From the NCBI GenBank assembly GCA_964016885.1, contig OZ024740.1:5294450-5358449 (forward strand): a stretch of 64,000 nt of DNA, in the 5' to 3' direction. Source of the DNA: Eledone cirrhosa. Taxonomy: Eukaryota > Mollusca > Cephalopoda > Octopoda > Eledonidae. The position numbers were made by a program, and so were the translations under genes. The notes beneath the pieces are model-generated. The model was given only the letters and a program-made list of their open reading frames with translations, had not been told where the DNA came from and did not search any database. Of the stretch, positions 25,401-33,261 are shown piece by piece; position 1 is the first letter of the stretch; every line of letters begins with the position of its first letter.

Positions 25401-25799
25401 GGACAAAATGAAAACACACACACACATAGAACAAACAACCAACCAATAACATGTAAATAAATAAACAAATAGATAAATGAACACAAACACACACAGACAC
25501 CTGGATGTGGCGCATGCGCAAAGTGAGCACACAACACACACACAGAAACAAAATGGCGTAGGACAGAAGAAAGGAAAGGCACAGAAACAAAGAAAGGAAT
25601 CCCCAGTCACTGAAGAGGTCACAGAGTGTGTGACGAAAGGACTATGACTATATATAAACAACTATCTGGTTGTGGAACAAACCAACCAACCAGAAATTTA
25701 TAAGTTTGTAAATTTATAAATTTATAAATATATAATAAATTGAAGTGAAAGCAACTGGTGCGTGTGTTTCTTATTGGCAACATGACCCTCCCAAAGTAT

Positions 25800-25805
<6 letters not shown>
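25401..25805 (+). mobile_element. Penelope-like element 3' non-coding region
   Basis: A-rich 3' region after the GIY-YIG stop, closely similar to 47,543-47,945. It holds a hammerhead-like motif (25,605-25,649), an aaccaaccaaccag tract, and a terminal ~75-bp motif beginning taataaattgaagtgaaagc and ending cccaaagtataacaatat. That terminal motif recurs at 28,551-28,625 (minus), 28,655-28,729 (plus) and 47,871-47,945 (plus), so it marks the PLE end. Confidence 0.82.
25605..25649 (+). ncRNA. Candidate hammerhead ribozyme (PLE type)
   Basis: Type I hammerhead layout read by eye. Stem I is agtca (25,605-25,609) with tgact (25,645-25,649). The core CTGAAGA is at 25,610-25,616. Stem II is gtcaca/tgtgac, 6 bp with a gagtg loop. 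The second core GAAA is at 25,635-25,638. A minimal stem III (AG..CU) leads to cleavage position A at 25,644. One extra G (25,617) lies between the first core and stem II; an extra base at this place is known in a viroid hammerhead. PLEs are known to carry hammerheads in their terminal repeats. Self-cleavage is inferred, not shown. Confidence 0.62.

Positions 25806-25834
<29 letters not shown>
25803..25834. repeat. (TA)n microsatellite
   Basis: Pure TA dinucleotide run joining the PLE terminus to the 5'-truncated LINE A copy. Confidence 0.95.
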
Positions 25835-25837
<3 letters not shown>

Positions 25838-25861
25838 GGAAACTATAGAGGTATAAAGTGA

Positions 25862-27301
25862 GGAAACTATAGAGGTATAAAGTTGATGGAACAGGTCATG
25901 AAAGTAACAGAAAGAGTTATAGCACAGCTGATTAGGGACCGGGTGAAAATAGACGAGATGCAATTTGGGTTTGTACCAGGAAGAGGCACCACTGATGCCC
26001 TCTTCCTTGTGAGGCAATTACAGGAAAAGTACCTAGTTAAAAGTAAGCCACTCTACTTGGCATTTGTCGACCTTGAGAAAGCCTTTGACAGAGTTCCACG
26101 TGCTGTAATCTGGTGGGCTCTTAGAAAACTAGGAGTAGATGAATGGCTTGTGAAAGCGGTACAAGCCATGTATAGGGGAGCAGTCAGCAAAGTTAGGATT
26201 AGCAATGAGTATAGCGAGGAATTTAGCGTACAGGTTGGGGTCCACCAGGGCTCTGTTCTTAGCCCTCTCCTGTTCATCATAGTCCTGCAGGCAATAACGG
26301 AGGAGTTTAAGACCGGATGCCCATGGGAACTCCTGTATGCTGATGACCTCGCACTCATAGCTGAATCTATGGTAGAACTAGAGAATAAATTCCAAACCTG
26401 GAAGCAGGGACTAGAAAGAAAGGGTCTCAAAGTCAACATGACAAAGACTAAGGTCCTTGTAAGTAGACGAGAAAACAGAACCCAGATCCCCTCAGGGAAA
26501 TGGCCTTGCTCAGTATGTAGGAAAGGTATAGGTAGGAACTCCATTCTCTGCCCCAAATGCAAACAATGGGTACACAAGAGATGTAGCGGGATCTCAGGAA
26601 GCTTAATTAAGAATGTAGGATTCACATGCAGCAGCTGTGCTGAAACAGCAAGCAGCAAACAGCCACAGGAAACAAGTACCACCAATCTCTGGGAGGGCCC
26701 TGTAGAAACAGTAGACAGCTTCTGCTACCTAGGTGACCGAATTAGCAACGGAGGTGGGTGTTCAGAAAGTACAATAACTAGGGTAAGAACGGGATGGAAG
26801 AAGTTTAGGGAACTACTACCACTGCTAGCTGCAAAAGGCTTCTCCCTCAGAATGAAAGGCAGACTGTATGATGCGTGTATCCGAACAGCAATGTTGCATG
26901 GTAGTGAGACCTGGGCACTGAAGGTGGAAGACTTACGTAGATTAGAGAGAAACGAAGCCTGCATGCTCCGATGGATGTGTAACAGTAATATACGTGAACG
27001 ACAAAGCATAAATGAATTGAGAGAGAGACTGAGCATAAGAGGAATCAAATGCTGTGTGCAGGTGAGGCGGTTGCGCTGGTATGGACATGTGATGCGTATG
27101 AAGGATGACAGCTGCATAAAAAGGTGCAGAGCACTAGAAGTTGATGGAAACCGCGGAGTGGGGAGACCCAAGATGACCTGGGAGGAGGTGATAAAAGCCG
27201 ACCTTACCCAATTACACCTCTCAAAGACAATGACACACGACCGTGACTTCTGGCGTCACGCAGTAATACAGAGTACCCGACCTCCCATGGGTACAAGCTG
27301 A
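25862..27301 (+). CDS. LINE reverse transcriptase with PHD-like finger (partial)
   Basis: Uninterrupted RT reading frame; 472 codons counting from the TTG at 25,883, with true initiation lost by truncation. Numbered from there: GFVPGRGTTDA at 29-39; motif A FVDLEKAFD at 61-69 with the catalytic Asp; motif B QGSVLSPLL at 122-130; catalytic YADD at 152-155. These are the RNA-templated polymerase residues. A cysteine/histidine cluster follows: C209, C212, C223, C226, H231, C234, C249, C252, the C4HC3 order of a PHD finger. The C-terminal part has GWKKFRELL, the SETWAL and RWYGHVMRM blocks and a GVGRPK motif typical of RTE-like LINE tails. The absence of stops over 1.4 kb suggests a young copy. 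The exact LINE clade is not certain. Confidence 0.9.
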   Translation, partial: GNYRGIKLMEQVMKVTERVIAQLIRDRVKIDEMQFGFVPGRGTTDALFLVRQLQEKYLVKSKPLYLAFVDLEKAFDRVPRAVIWWALRKLGVDEWLVKAVQAMYRGAVSKVRISNEYSEEFSVQVGVHQGSVLSPLLFIIVLQAITEEFKTGCPWELLYADDLALIAESMVELENKFQTWKQGLERKGLKVNMTKTKVLVSRRENRTQIPSGKWPCSVCRKGIGRNSILCPKCKQWVHKRCSGISGSLIKNVGFTCSSCAETASSKQPQETSTTNLWEGPVETVDSFCYLGDRISNGGGCSESTITRVRTGWKKFRELLPLLAAKGFSLRMKGRLYDACIRTAMLHGSETWALKVEDLRRLERNEACMLRWMCNSNIRERQSINELRERLSIRGIKCCVQVRRLRWYGHVMRMKDDSCIKRCRALEVDGNRGVGRPKMTWEEVIKADLTQLHLSKTMTHDRDFWRHAVIQSTRPPMGTS

Positions 27302-27602
27302 AGCATATAGACAATATGCCCCCACACCCCCACCACAAGGTGGTCGTGGAGGTACCACGGCAAAAATGTACCCAGCCCACACTGTAAAGTGGACGTGTAG
27401 GCGCCACGAAAAAGCACCCAGCACTCACTGTAAATGAGGTTGGTGTTAGGAAGGGCATCCAGTTGTAGAAATCAAGCCAGATCAGCTCCTGTATGAGCAA
27501 GGCATGGTCAGCCGACCAGACACTGCCCACAACAGGACAACCCGTCTAACCCATGCTAGCGTGGAAGACCGGACGTAAAACGGTGATGATGATGATGATG
27601 AT
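27302..27602 (+). mobile_element. LINE A 3' UTR with (gatgat)n tail
   Basis: Family A 3' UTR in its most complete form: agcatatagacaatatgccc, two short GTGG-rich repeats, the ggttggtgttaggaagg block, and the final segment ending gtaaaacggtgatgatg. Microsatellite rather than poly(A) tails are usual for RTE-type LINEs. Copies of this 3' end recur at 30,606, 31,366, 44,880, 46,008, 50,341, 51,330, 51,900 and 56,900. Confidence 0.9.
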
Positions 27603-27764
27603 TAGAATATTAATGTTAATAAAATAGATATTCATTTTATTATACATATTTCAGATGTACAACCGTACGTCCTCATCAGACAAAATATAATGATATATGA
27701 CATACCCTGAGATGTTAAATGGTTAATATTAATATTAATAATTTATTAATATTTATATTCTAAT
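27601..27764 (-). mobile_element. Small TIR-flanked element carrying a hammerhead motif
   Basis: Region of about 164 bp bounded by an imperfect terminal inverted repeat: attagaatattaatgttaat at 27,601 and its complement at 27,742-27,764, 21 of 23 positions matching. A hammerhead-like motif (27,634-27,686, minus) lies inside. It has no coding capacity. The left boundary coincides with the end of the LINE A tail, so the true left end is uncertain. Confidence 0.45.
27634..27686 (-). ncRNA. Candidate hammerhead ribozyme (best formed)
   Basis: On the minus strand every hammerhead element is in order. Stem I 5' strand ATTTTGT (7 bp with ATAAAAT, one G-U). Core CTGATGA. Stem II GGACGTAC/GTACATCT with a GGTT loop (8 positions, one mismatch, one wobble). 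Then GAAA. Stem III is ATA/TAT with a two-base loop. Cleavage would follow the A of the UA step just before the 3' strand of stem I. There is no extra base next to the core, unlike the other candidates here. Confidence 0.66.
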
Positions 27765-27859
27765 ATTAATAACTCCGGAAAATTATTTTATCGCAGAGTG
27801 CTTCCACTCTACTGTAAAACTCATTCTTTGATATACTCATTGAATTTTGTTTAACTCTT

Positions 27860-27911
<52 letters not shown>
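27765..27911. repeat. AT-rich spacer and (TA)n microsatellite
   Basis: About 95 bp of unrecognised AT-rich sequence followed by a long TA run at 27,864-27,910. Confidence 0.85.
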
Positions 27912-27917
<6 letters not shown>

Positions 27918-28320
27918 TCCTTGAGCAAGACACTTTATTTCACATATGTCCAGTTCACTCAGCTGTAGAAATGAGATGATAGAGACCCCAGTGCCCCTGA
28001 GGGATCCCCTGCATGTAAAATTCCCAAGATTCTTGGACGAGTTCTCTCCAGCGGTCTCTGTCCCTCATTATCGCTGCCATGTCCTGCATCTCCAAGAGAC
28101 CAGTGTCTGTCTTTAGGGCATCAATATATGTTAACCTCGCTCTTCCTCTTCCAGTGTGTCCATGCAGGGGATCCCTCAGGGGCACTGAGCGCAGTGTCAA
28201 CTCTGGATGTCAGTGAGCATGTCCAGCTAACCTCAGTCTCCTCTGTGTCATTTTTGAGCTGACTTTTGGGAGGCTCCCGTACAGCTCTTCATCCTCAGTG
28301 TATACTGATTAATGTTCAGA
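27912..28320 (-). pseudogene. LINE C-terminal fragment (family C), joined to SINE body
   Basis: Minus-strand translation from about 28,300 to 27,955 gives ELYGSLPKVSSKMTQRRLRLAGHAH, a stop, then HPELTL, HGHTGRGRARLTYIDALKTDTG and IMRDRDRW. This is the conserved LINE C-terminal pattern RRLRLAGH...RGRP-Y-D-L-K. It is a different family from A and B and has one in-frame stop. Its distal end overlaps a plus-strand stretch (27,911-27,990: ttgtttccttgagcaagaca, then ctgtagaaatgagatgatag) shared with the SINE body at 46,165-46,335, so the two are fused or overlapping here. Confidence 0.75.
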
Positions 28321-28510
28321 GCCATCCTCAGCATTCTCATATAGCACCCATCCACCATTTGTTTTGCAAGGTGTTTGATATGAAATCGTGTGTCGAAACA
28401 AATATTGTTCAATCAAAGATAGAGAAGCGAAAACCAACCCAAACCAAAAATTGAGTGTGTTCTGTTGTTATTTCTGGCAATATTATAACAATATGACCCT
28501 CCCCAAGTAT

Positions 28511-28550
<40 letters not shown>
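28321..28550 (+). mobile_element. PLE-terminus-related sequence and (TA)n
   Basis: Mostly unrecognised sequence up to 28,470. A diverged plus-strand PLE terminal motif (gaccctccccaagtataaca) then runs into a TA run at 28,514-28,552. No coding sequence. Confidence 0.5.
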
Positions 28551-28558
<8 letters not shown>

Positions 28559-28729
28559 ATACTTTGGGAGGCTCATGTTGCCAATAAGAAACACACGCAC
28601 CAGTTGCTTTCACTTCAATTTATTAGAAATTAAATTTATAAATTTCGGAATTTATAATAAATTGAAGTGAAAGCAACTGGTGCGTGTGTTTCTTATTGGC
28701 AACATGACCCTCCCAAAGTATAACAATAT
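28551..28729. repeat. Inverted pair of PLE termini (75-bp palindrome arms)
   Basis: The 75-bp PLE terminal motif occurs on the minus strand at 28,551-28,625 and on the plus strand at 28,655-28,729, separated by 29 bp. The arms differ at a single base (ctc versus gtc in the gaggg region). The plus copy continues through acacacgttttcagataaag to 28,789, exactly as at 47,946-48,000. This is a head-to-head arrangement of PLE ends with no coding region between. Confidence 0.88.
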
Positions 28730-28804
28730 CGGTTTTAACACACGTTTTCAGATAAAGAATCTTGCTAAACAAATTCAGAAACGAAATATATATATATATA
28801 TATA
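28730..28804 (+). mobile_element. PLE distal end segment and (TA)n
   Basis: Segment shared with 47,942-48,000 (cggttttaacacacg... to cagaaacgaaata), which defines the outer end of the PLE family, then a short TA run. Confidence 0.7.
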
Positions 28805-29912
28805 TAAGAATATAGATTTTATATGTGGCCGGTGCTCTGGTGCAATAAGTAGCAGCAAGTGCCCACAGAATACTAGCTCATTCCATTGCCCAGATGGTTC
28901 TATAGAAATAGTGGACACCTTCCGTTACCTGGGCGACAAAATCAGCAGTGGTGGAGGGTGCTCTGAAAGTACAGTAGCCAGAGTCCGAGTGGTGTAGTGG
29001 TATAAGCTCTCTGGAAAAAGTTCAGCGAGCTTATACCACTATTGGCCGCTAAAGGTTTCTCTCTAAAAATAAAAGACAGGCTGTATGATGCCTGCATACG
29101 AACAGCAATGTTACATGGCAGTGAGACCTAGGCATTGTGTGCAGAGGATATACGCAGACTGGAGAGGAACGAAGCTTGCATGCTCCGTTGGATGTGTAAT
29201 AGTAATATACGCGAACGGCAAAGCATAAATGAACTAAGTGTGAAATTAGGAATAAGAGGGATCAGATGCTGTTTACTCGAGAGAAGACTACATTGGTATG
29301 GTCACGTGATGCGCATGAAAGATGACAGCTGTATAAAAAATGCAGGGCGATCAAAATAGATCGTAGCCACGGAGTAGGCAGACCCAGAAAAACCCGGGAC
29401 GACTTGATAAAATCCGACCTTACTCACTTACACCTCTCCAAGACAATGTCACTGGACCGAGATCTTTGGTGCTACGTAGTAATAGAGAAGACCCGCCTTG
29501 ACTCAGGACAAAGCGAAACCTACAGTCAGTAGGCACCTCTTAACCAAAAATACACCACCACCACCACCCCCATCCCACTACTCCTATCCCCACCGCCATC
29601 TACACCATCCCTTTCGATTATAAAGTCATATTGGTACCACAACATCCAGTCCTAAAAAAATGAGGTCGTGTAGGTGTCTCGAGAAAAAAACACGCAGTCT
29701 ACGCTGTAATGTGGTCGTGTAGGCAACACGGTAAAAACCTCCCAGTCCACACTGTAAACGTGGTTGGTGTTAGGAAAGGCATCCAGCCATAGAAAACCCG
29801 CCAGACAGTTCTGAGCAAGACAACCAATCTTGCCTCAAGTGGGACAATTCCCATCCAGACCCATGTTAGCATGGAAGATGGACGTTAAACGATGATGATG
29901 ATGATGATGATA
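28805..29912 (+). pseudogene. LINE family B, 5'-truncated broken copy (B1)
   Basis: Starts after the RT palm, in the last Cys pair of the finger (FICGRC). It runs through FRYLGDKISSGGGCSEST to about 28,993, is disrupted by a 46-bp quasi-palindrome, and resumes at KGFSLK (29,053). A TAG replaces the Trp of SETWAL at 29,130, and a one-base loss near 29,337 shifts the frame at CIKKCRAIK. The C-terminus MSLDRDLW...VIEKTRL and the family B 3' UTR (ctacagtcagtaggcacctc; tgttagcatggaagatggac) follow, ending in (gatgat)n. The product would be inactive. Confidence 0.88.
28989..29033. repeat. Local inverted duplication in LINE B1
   Basis: agtggtataagct and agcttataccact form perfect 13-bp arms about 17 bp apart. 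Other LINE B copies have only the second arm, preceded by cagaacgggatgg, so the first arm is a reverse-complement copy inserted next to its source: the signature of a replication or RT template switch. Confidence 0.8.
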
Positions 29913-29942
29913 TATATATATATACATATATATATATGTATG
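29913..29942. repeat. (TA)n microsatellite
   Basis: Imperfect TA/TATG run following the LINE B1 tail. Confidence 0.9.
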
Positions 29943-30115
29943 TAAAAGGTAAACAGAAATAACAACACAATCGGTACAACATATGGAAGGTATATATTAG
30001 GTTAACACTTGATATAGCAGGAAGAGGGTCTTAATGTTTCGGACGCTAGTCCTTCATCAGAAGAAAGAATGAGAAATAAGATAGATTGAAGGGATGGGCA
30101 GGTTGGAATTGGAAA
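29940..30115 (-). mobile_element. ~170-bp dispersed repeat with hammerhead motif, copy 1
   Basis: Reverse-complement match to 58,979-59,152 over about 170 bp with only scattered substitutions. It contains the hammerhead-like motif at 30,029-30,064. No coding capacity. Resembles the non-coding terminal repeat of a PLE or another ribozyme-bearing retroelement, but I cannot name the family. Confidence 0.7.
30029..30064 (-). ncRNA. Candidate hammerhead ribozyme (dispersed-repeat type), copy 1
   Basis: Minus strand reads: TCTT, CTGATGA, one extra A, GGAC-TAGC-GTCC hairpin, GAAA, C-A-T-T, AAGA. Both catalytic core strands are consensus. Stem I (TCTT/AAGA) and stem III (one A-U pair) are minimal. 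The extra A after the first core matches the position of the extra nucleotide described for a viroid hammerhead. Identical in the second copy at 59,028. Confidence 0.55.
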
Positions 30116-30605
30116 AAAATGTCTTTAGATAAAAATAACAGGTCCATGTTGACATCTCTTGCAAAACTGTTGGTGCTAGCATTTGTGTATGATTTATTTT
30201 TTTAGAAAAGTGGATGATGGATCGCGTCTACCTGAAATGGAAAAAAAAAACGTTTTGTAAAACGAGCTATACTTGTGCACGTACGTAAGCATGTGTGTGT
30301 GTGTTGTTATACGTCCATACAAAGCTAAGAAGAAATGTTTGTGTATATATGAGTATGTATATATATTGTGTGGCTGTTCGCTTGAAAATAAACATTTCCC
30401 AGTTTTTCTGAGCTCCCCCTACAGACTCCCCTTCATAATGGATGGTAAATCCGAAAATACTTGGGATCATTGCCAAGGTAACTCTTCCTATCGTCCTCAA
30501 TCTTTTACTTTAATTCAGTTTTTATTTTCTTATTCTACTTTTTTATTACCTTCGTATTTTACCAAACATCATTGTCAGGCATTCAAATAACAAAACTCAT
30601 TCCTT
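30116..30605. other. Unassigned sequence
   Basis: About 490 bp with an A-run at 30,240 and a short TG run near 30,292-30,303. I see no coding or repeat signature I can name; the open frames here lack any recognisable motif. Confidence 0.6.
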
Positions 30606-30690
30606 ATGATCATCACCGTTTAATGTTTATATTTCCCCACTGGCATGGGTTAGACGAGTTATCCTGTTGTGAGCAATGCCAGGTCAGATG
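30606..30690 (-). mobile_element. LINE A 3'-end scrap (A2)
   Basis: Minus-strand remnant of the terminal ~80 bp of LINE A: atgatcatcaccgtttaatg, then actggcatgggttagacg and gtcctg-like sequence. Well diverged. Confidence 0.7.
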
Positions 30691-30812
30691 ATGTGATGTG
30701 TGTGTATATATGTGTGTGTGTGTGTGTGTGTGTAAGTGTGTGTGTGTGTGTGTGTGTATGTGTGTGTGTGTGTATGTGTGTGTGTGTAAGTGTGTGTGTG
30801 AGAGAAAGAGAG
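30691..30812. repeat. (TG)n microsatellite
   Basis: Interrupted TG run of about 120 bp followed by a short GA stretch. Confidence 0.95.
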
Positions 30813-31136
30813 TGTGCATGCACATATGTATTAATACTAATTGTTACTTAATCTTTACTTTAAAGTTTTGCCGATGTTATTGTCTTATCAAAACTCTTTT
30901 GATGAGCCAATAACGTCATTGAAGTTTCAAAGTAAACATTAAACATTAATAACAAATGTTATATTGAATCCATACACTATATATGAGTCCATAATCTAAA
31001 AGCAGGCAATATAGGGTTTGAGAGAACCCTTCAATTTGGATGAGAAGATAAAATATACCCAGTACACCCTGCAAAGTGTGATTGGAATGATATCAATTTA
31101 TTGTATACATCAGCTGATTAGCACACAATTTAATAT
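30813..31136. other. Unassigned AT-rich sequence
   Basis: No recognisable gene or repeat. Confidence 0.6.
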
Positions 31137-31365
31137 ACATACATACACACTCACATAGACACACACACACACATATATATATGAGGTCTTAATATGTGTA
31201 TGTATGTGTATTGTGTGACTGTGTGACAGTAAATGTGATGTCTGTATGGTTGTATATAAGTATGAATATATATATATGTATGCATGTGTGTGTGTATACA
31301 TGTATATATACACATACATTTATGTACACATACATACATACATATATAAATATATATATGTTCAA
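31137..31365. repeat. Mixed CA/TA/CATA microsatellite
   Basis: Compound simple repeat (cacaca, atatat, acatac units) with a short non-repetitive stretch around 31,185-31,255. Confidence 0.85.
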
Positions 31366-31422
31366 CCCTTGCAAGCAGGGAAAAGCGGACGTAAAATGAT
31401 GATGAGGATGATGATGATGATG

Positions 31423-31424
<2 letters not shown>
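31366..31424 (+). mobile_element. LINE A-type 3' tail (A3)
   Basis: cccttgcaagcagggaaaag, cggacgtaaaatgatgatg and a gat tail. The same variant 3' end is seen on the minus strand at 46,008-46,050 in the SINE copy, so this may be the tail of a SINE rather than of a LINE. Confidence 0.72.
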
Positions 31425-31455
<31 letters not shown>

Positions 31456-31637
31456 TACATGCACACACACACACACACACACATACATACATATATATAT
31501 TTATATATATATCTATATATATACATATATATTGATACATAGAGACATCGCAAATAATATCACACAGTCACACACAGTCACACACACCACGCATACATAC
31601 ACACCACACACACATACACACCACACACACATACACA

Positions 31638-31682
<45 letters not shown>

Positions 31683-31733
31683 ACATACACACACACACCA
31701 CACATACACACACATACACACACATACACTCAC
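31425..31733. repeat. Compound TA and (CA)n microsatellites
   Basis: TA runs (31,425-31,530) followed by a CA/CACC-rich stretch (31,560-31,733). Confidence 0.93.
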
Positions 31734-31734
31734 A

Positions 31735-31787
31735 TGTAGTGCACCCGAGCACTTTACACAATAATTTCATTATTATTATACACACCA
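31735..31787 (+). mobile_element. CR1/L2-like LINE 3' tail scrap
   Basis: gtagtgcacccgagcacttt and caataatttcattattatta match the 3' end of the LINE at 52,960-53,325, which ends in an (att)n-like tail. Confidence 0.65.
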
Positions 31788-32389
31788 CACACACATTAAG
31801 ATTTCATGCCTGGTTATCTTTAAAAAAGATGATAAATAGTAAAAGTGAAAAAGAAATGTCTTTGAGAAAGTATCAGTAAAGAAAATTGAAATGTCTAAGA
31901 AAATATACTATTTTTTTTTTCTTTCTTTGCCTAATTGGTTTCTTCCAACATAGACACAAAGTTCACTGAACCAAATCTTATAGAGTTATGTACTAACTTA
32001 CAGACATCCATCTCAGCTGGATTACTTCTCATCTTTCATATAGTAATCTGCCTCACAGATGAAAATCTTCTGTAGAAGCTTTCTTAACACGATCTTATCA
32101 GAACCACTTTTCTAAACTGCACTGAAATATCACATCTAGAGACCAAGATGTAATCTAATGATTGTTTAATGGGGGGTGTGGGGAAAACAGAATGGTGTAT
32201 GTATTACCCTGGAGAAGGGCAAGAGAAATATGTCAAAGGAACCAGTTTAATTTTCAAGACTCCTTGAGAATGAATCCTTGAAATTAAAGTCAATTGCAAG
32301 GCAGTTTGGGGGCACAGGGTATGGGATATTTCTACCACTATATGTTTGATTAGAAACTTATCAGAGAGAAGCTAGTATTTTGTCAGTGT
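31788..32389. other. Unassigned sequence
   Basis: About 600 bp of mixed composition, including a T-run at 31,911. No recognisable coding or repeat signal. Confidence 0.6.
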
Positions 32390-32650
32390 GTAATATATGA
32401 TGTGCATGGCCAATGACCACTGGATGAAGAAGTGCCAGGATATCTCAATGGAAGAAAACTGCAGCAGAGGTGGACCAAAAAAGACCTGGGCAGAGGTTGT
32501 GAGAGCTGACCTCAAATCGTTAAGACTCACAGAGGAGATGATGAAGGAATGCAATGAATGGAGAGATGCCATCCTGAGAAGGGCCCGTCAAACTCATGCA
32601 AGCATGGAAAAATGCATATATAAACAGTGATGGAGATAATGATTAAATCT
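32390..32650 (+). pseudogene. Diverged LINE C-terminal fragment (family D)
   Basis: Translation gives WMKKCQDISMEENCSRGGPKKTWAEVVRADLKSLRL...CNEWRDAI, the same architecture as the A and B C-termini (KCRAxEVDG-GRPKKTWDEVIKADLTQLHL...DLW). It is clearly older and a separate family. It ends gtgatggagataatgatta, a decayed gat tail. Confidence 0.7.
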
Positions 32651-32700
32651 GGGTCTGATATTAGGGAAAGTATTGTTGTCTGTTGTATCTCAGATAAAGG

Positions 32701-32836
32701 CAGTGCCGGATTTACCATTGTGCTTAGGTGGGGTTCATCTTCCGGCCAAAAATATTTTTACCTCATTCAGGACCCAAGTAAGGGGCCTCATAACTTAACT
32801 AACACAGGGTCTCATTTGTTCTATATCTGTCACTAG
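32701..32836 (+). mobile_element. hAT-type MITE, diverged copy
   Basis: Starts cagtgccggatttaccattg and shares acccaagtaaggggc and taacttaactaacacag with the clear MITE at 57,738-57,904. The right terminus (ctgtcact) is decayed. Confidence 0.6.
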
Positions 32837-32955
32837 ATAAAGGGTATACCCCATTGAAACAGGAAGATTGTAATGCTATCTGGTCTTCTGTCATCTCTTT
32901 AGTCAACTTAGCCTGTTTCAGCTGGGATGGGAAATCAGCTGAGACTAAGTCACAT

Positions 32956-33168
32956 TTAACCCTTTAGAATTTAAACCGGCCACATCCGGCCAGAATTTTC
33001 TCACCTCTTTCAGTTCAAACTGGTCATAATTGGCTGCTCACATTAATGTTAAGGTATTGTTCTCAAAATAAATAATATCAAAATCTCATAGATTCAATAT
33101 TATGTGAGATAATTATGTGAGGTAAAGCCTTTTCTGTGAAAATGCAATAGTAAATATAGAATGATGAT
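32956..33168 (-). mobile_element. piggyBac-type MITE, copy 1
   Basis: Left end ttaaccctttagaatttaaa, then ccggccacatccggcc and the internal block aaaatctcatagattcaata shared, in reverse complement, with 40,830-41,035 and 41,036-41,479. TTAA plus CCCTTT ends are the piggyBac pattern. The other terminus is decayed. Confidence 0.65.
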
Positions 33169-33261
33169 ATTTGTTACTGAAATATTAATCAATCCCCTGT
33201 CAATAGTTTAATGGCTAGGGACTTCAGTGATCATTGTTAAGAAATAAAGAGGTTCCTTGTT
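33169..33261. other. Unassigned short spacer
   Basis: No recognisable feature. Confidence 0.6.

Larger units (their letters stand above)
25836..27602 (+). mobile_element. LINE family A, 5'-truncated copy (A1)
   Basis: Non-LTR retrotransposon copy beginning inside the RT at the GNYRGIKLM block and running through a 300-bp 3' UTR to a (gatgat)n tail. The first 24 bp (gaggaaactatagaggtata...) are tandemly duplicated (25,836-25,859 and 25,860-25,883), which puts a TGA before the second copy. The 3' UTR contains the family hallmarks ggttggtgttaggaagggca and acccatgctagcgtggaaga. The endonuclease and N-terminal RT are absent. It is flanked by hammerhead-like motifs on both sides (25,605 plus and 27,634 minus), which may be coincidence. 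Confidence 0.92.

Noticed and set aside
26053..27171. Long minus-strand frames opposite the LINE RT
   Set aside because: Shadow frames of the LINE A1 coding sequence.
28986..29015. tRNA A-box-like tggtgtagtggtat
   Set aside because: Created by the template-switch duplication in LINE B1; no B box or cloverleaf follows.
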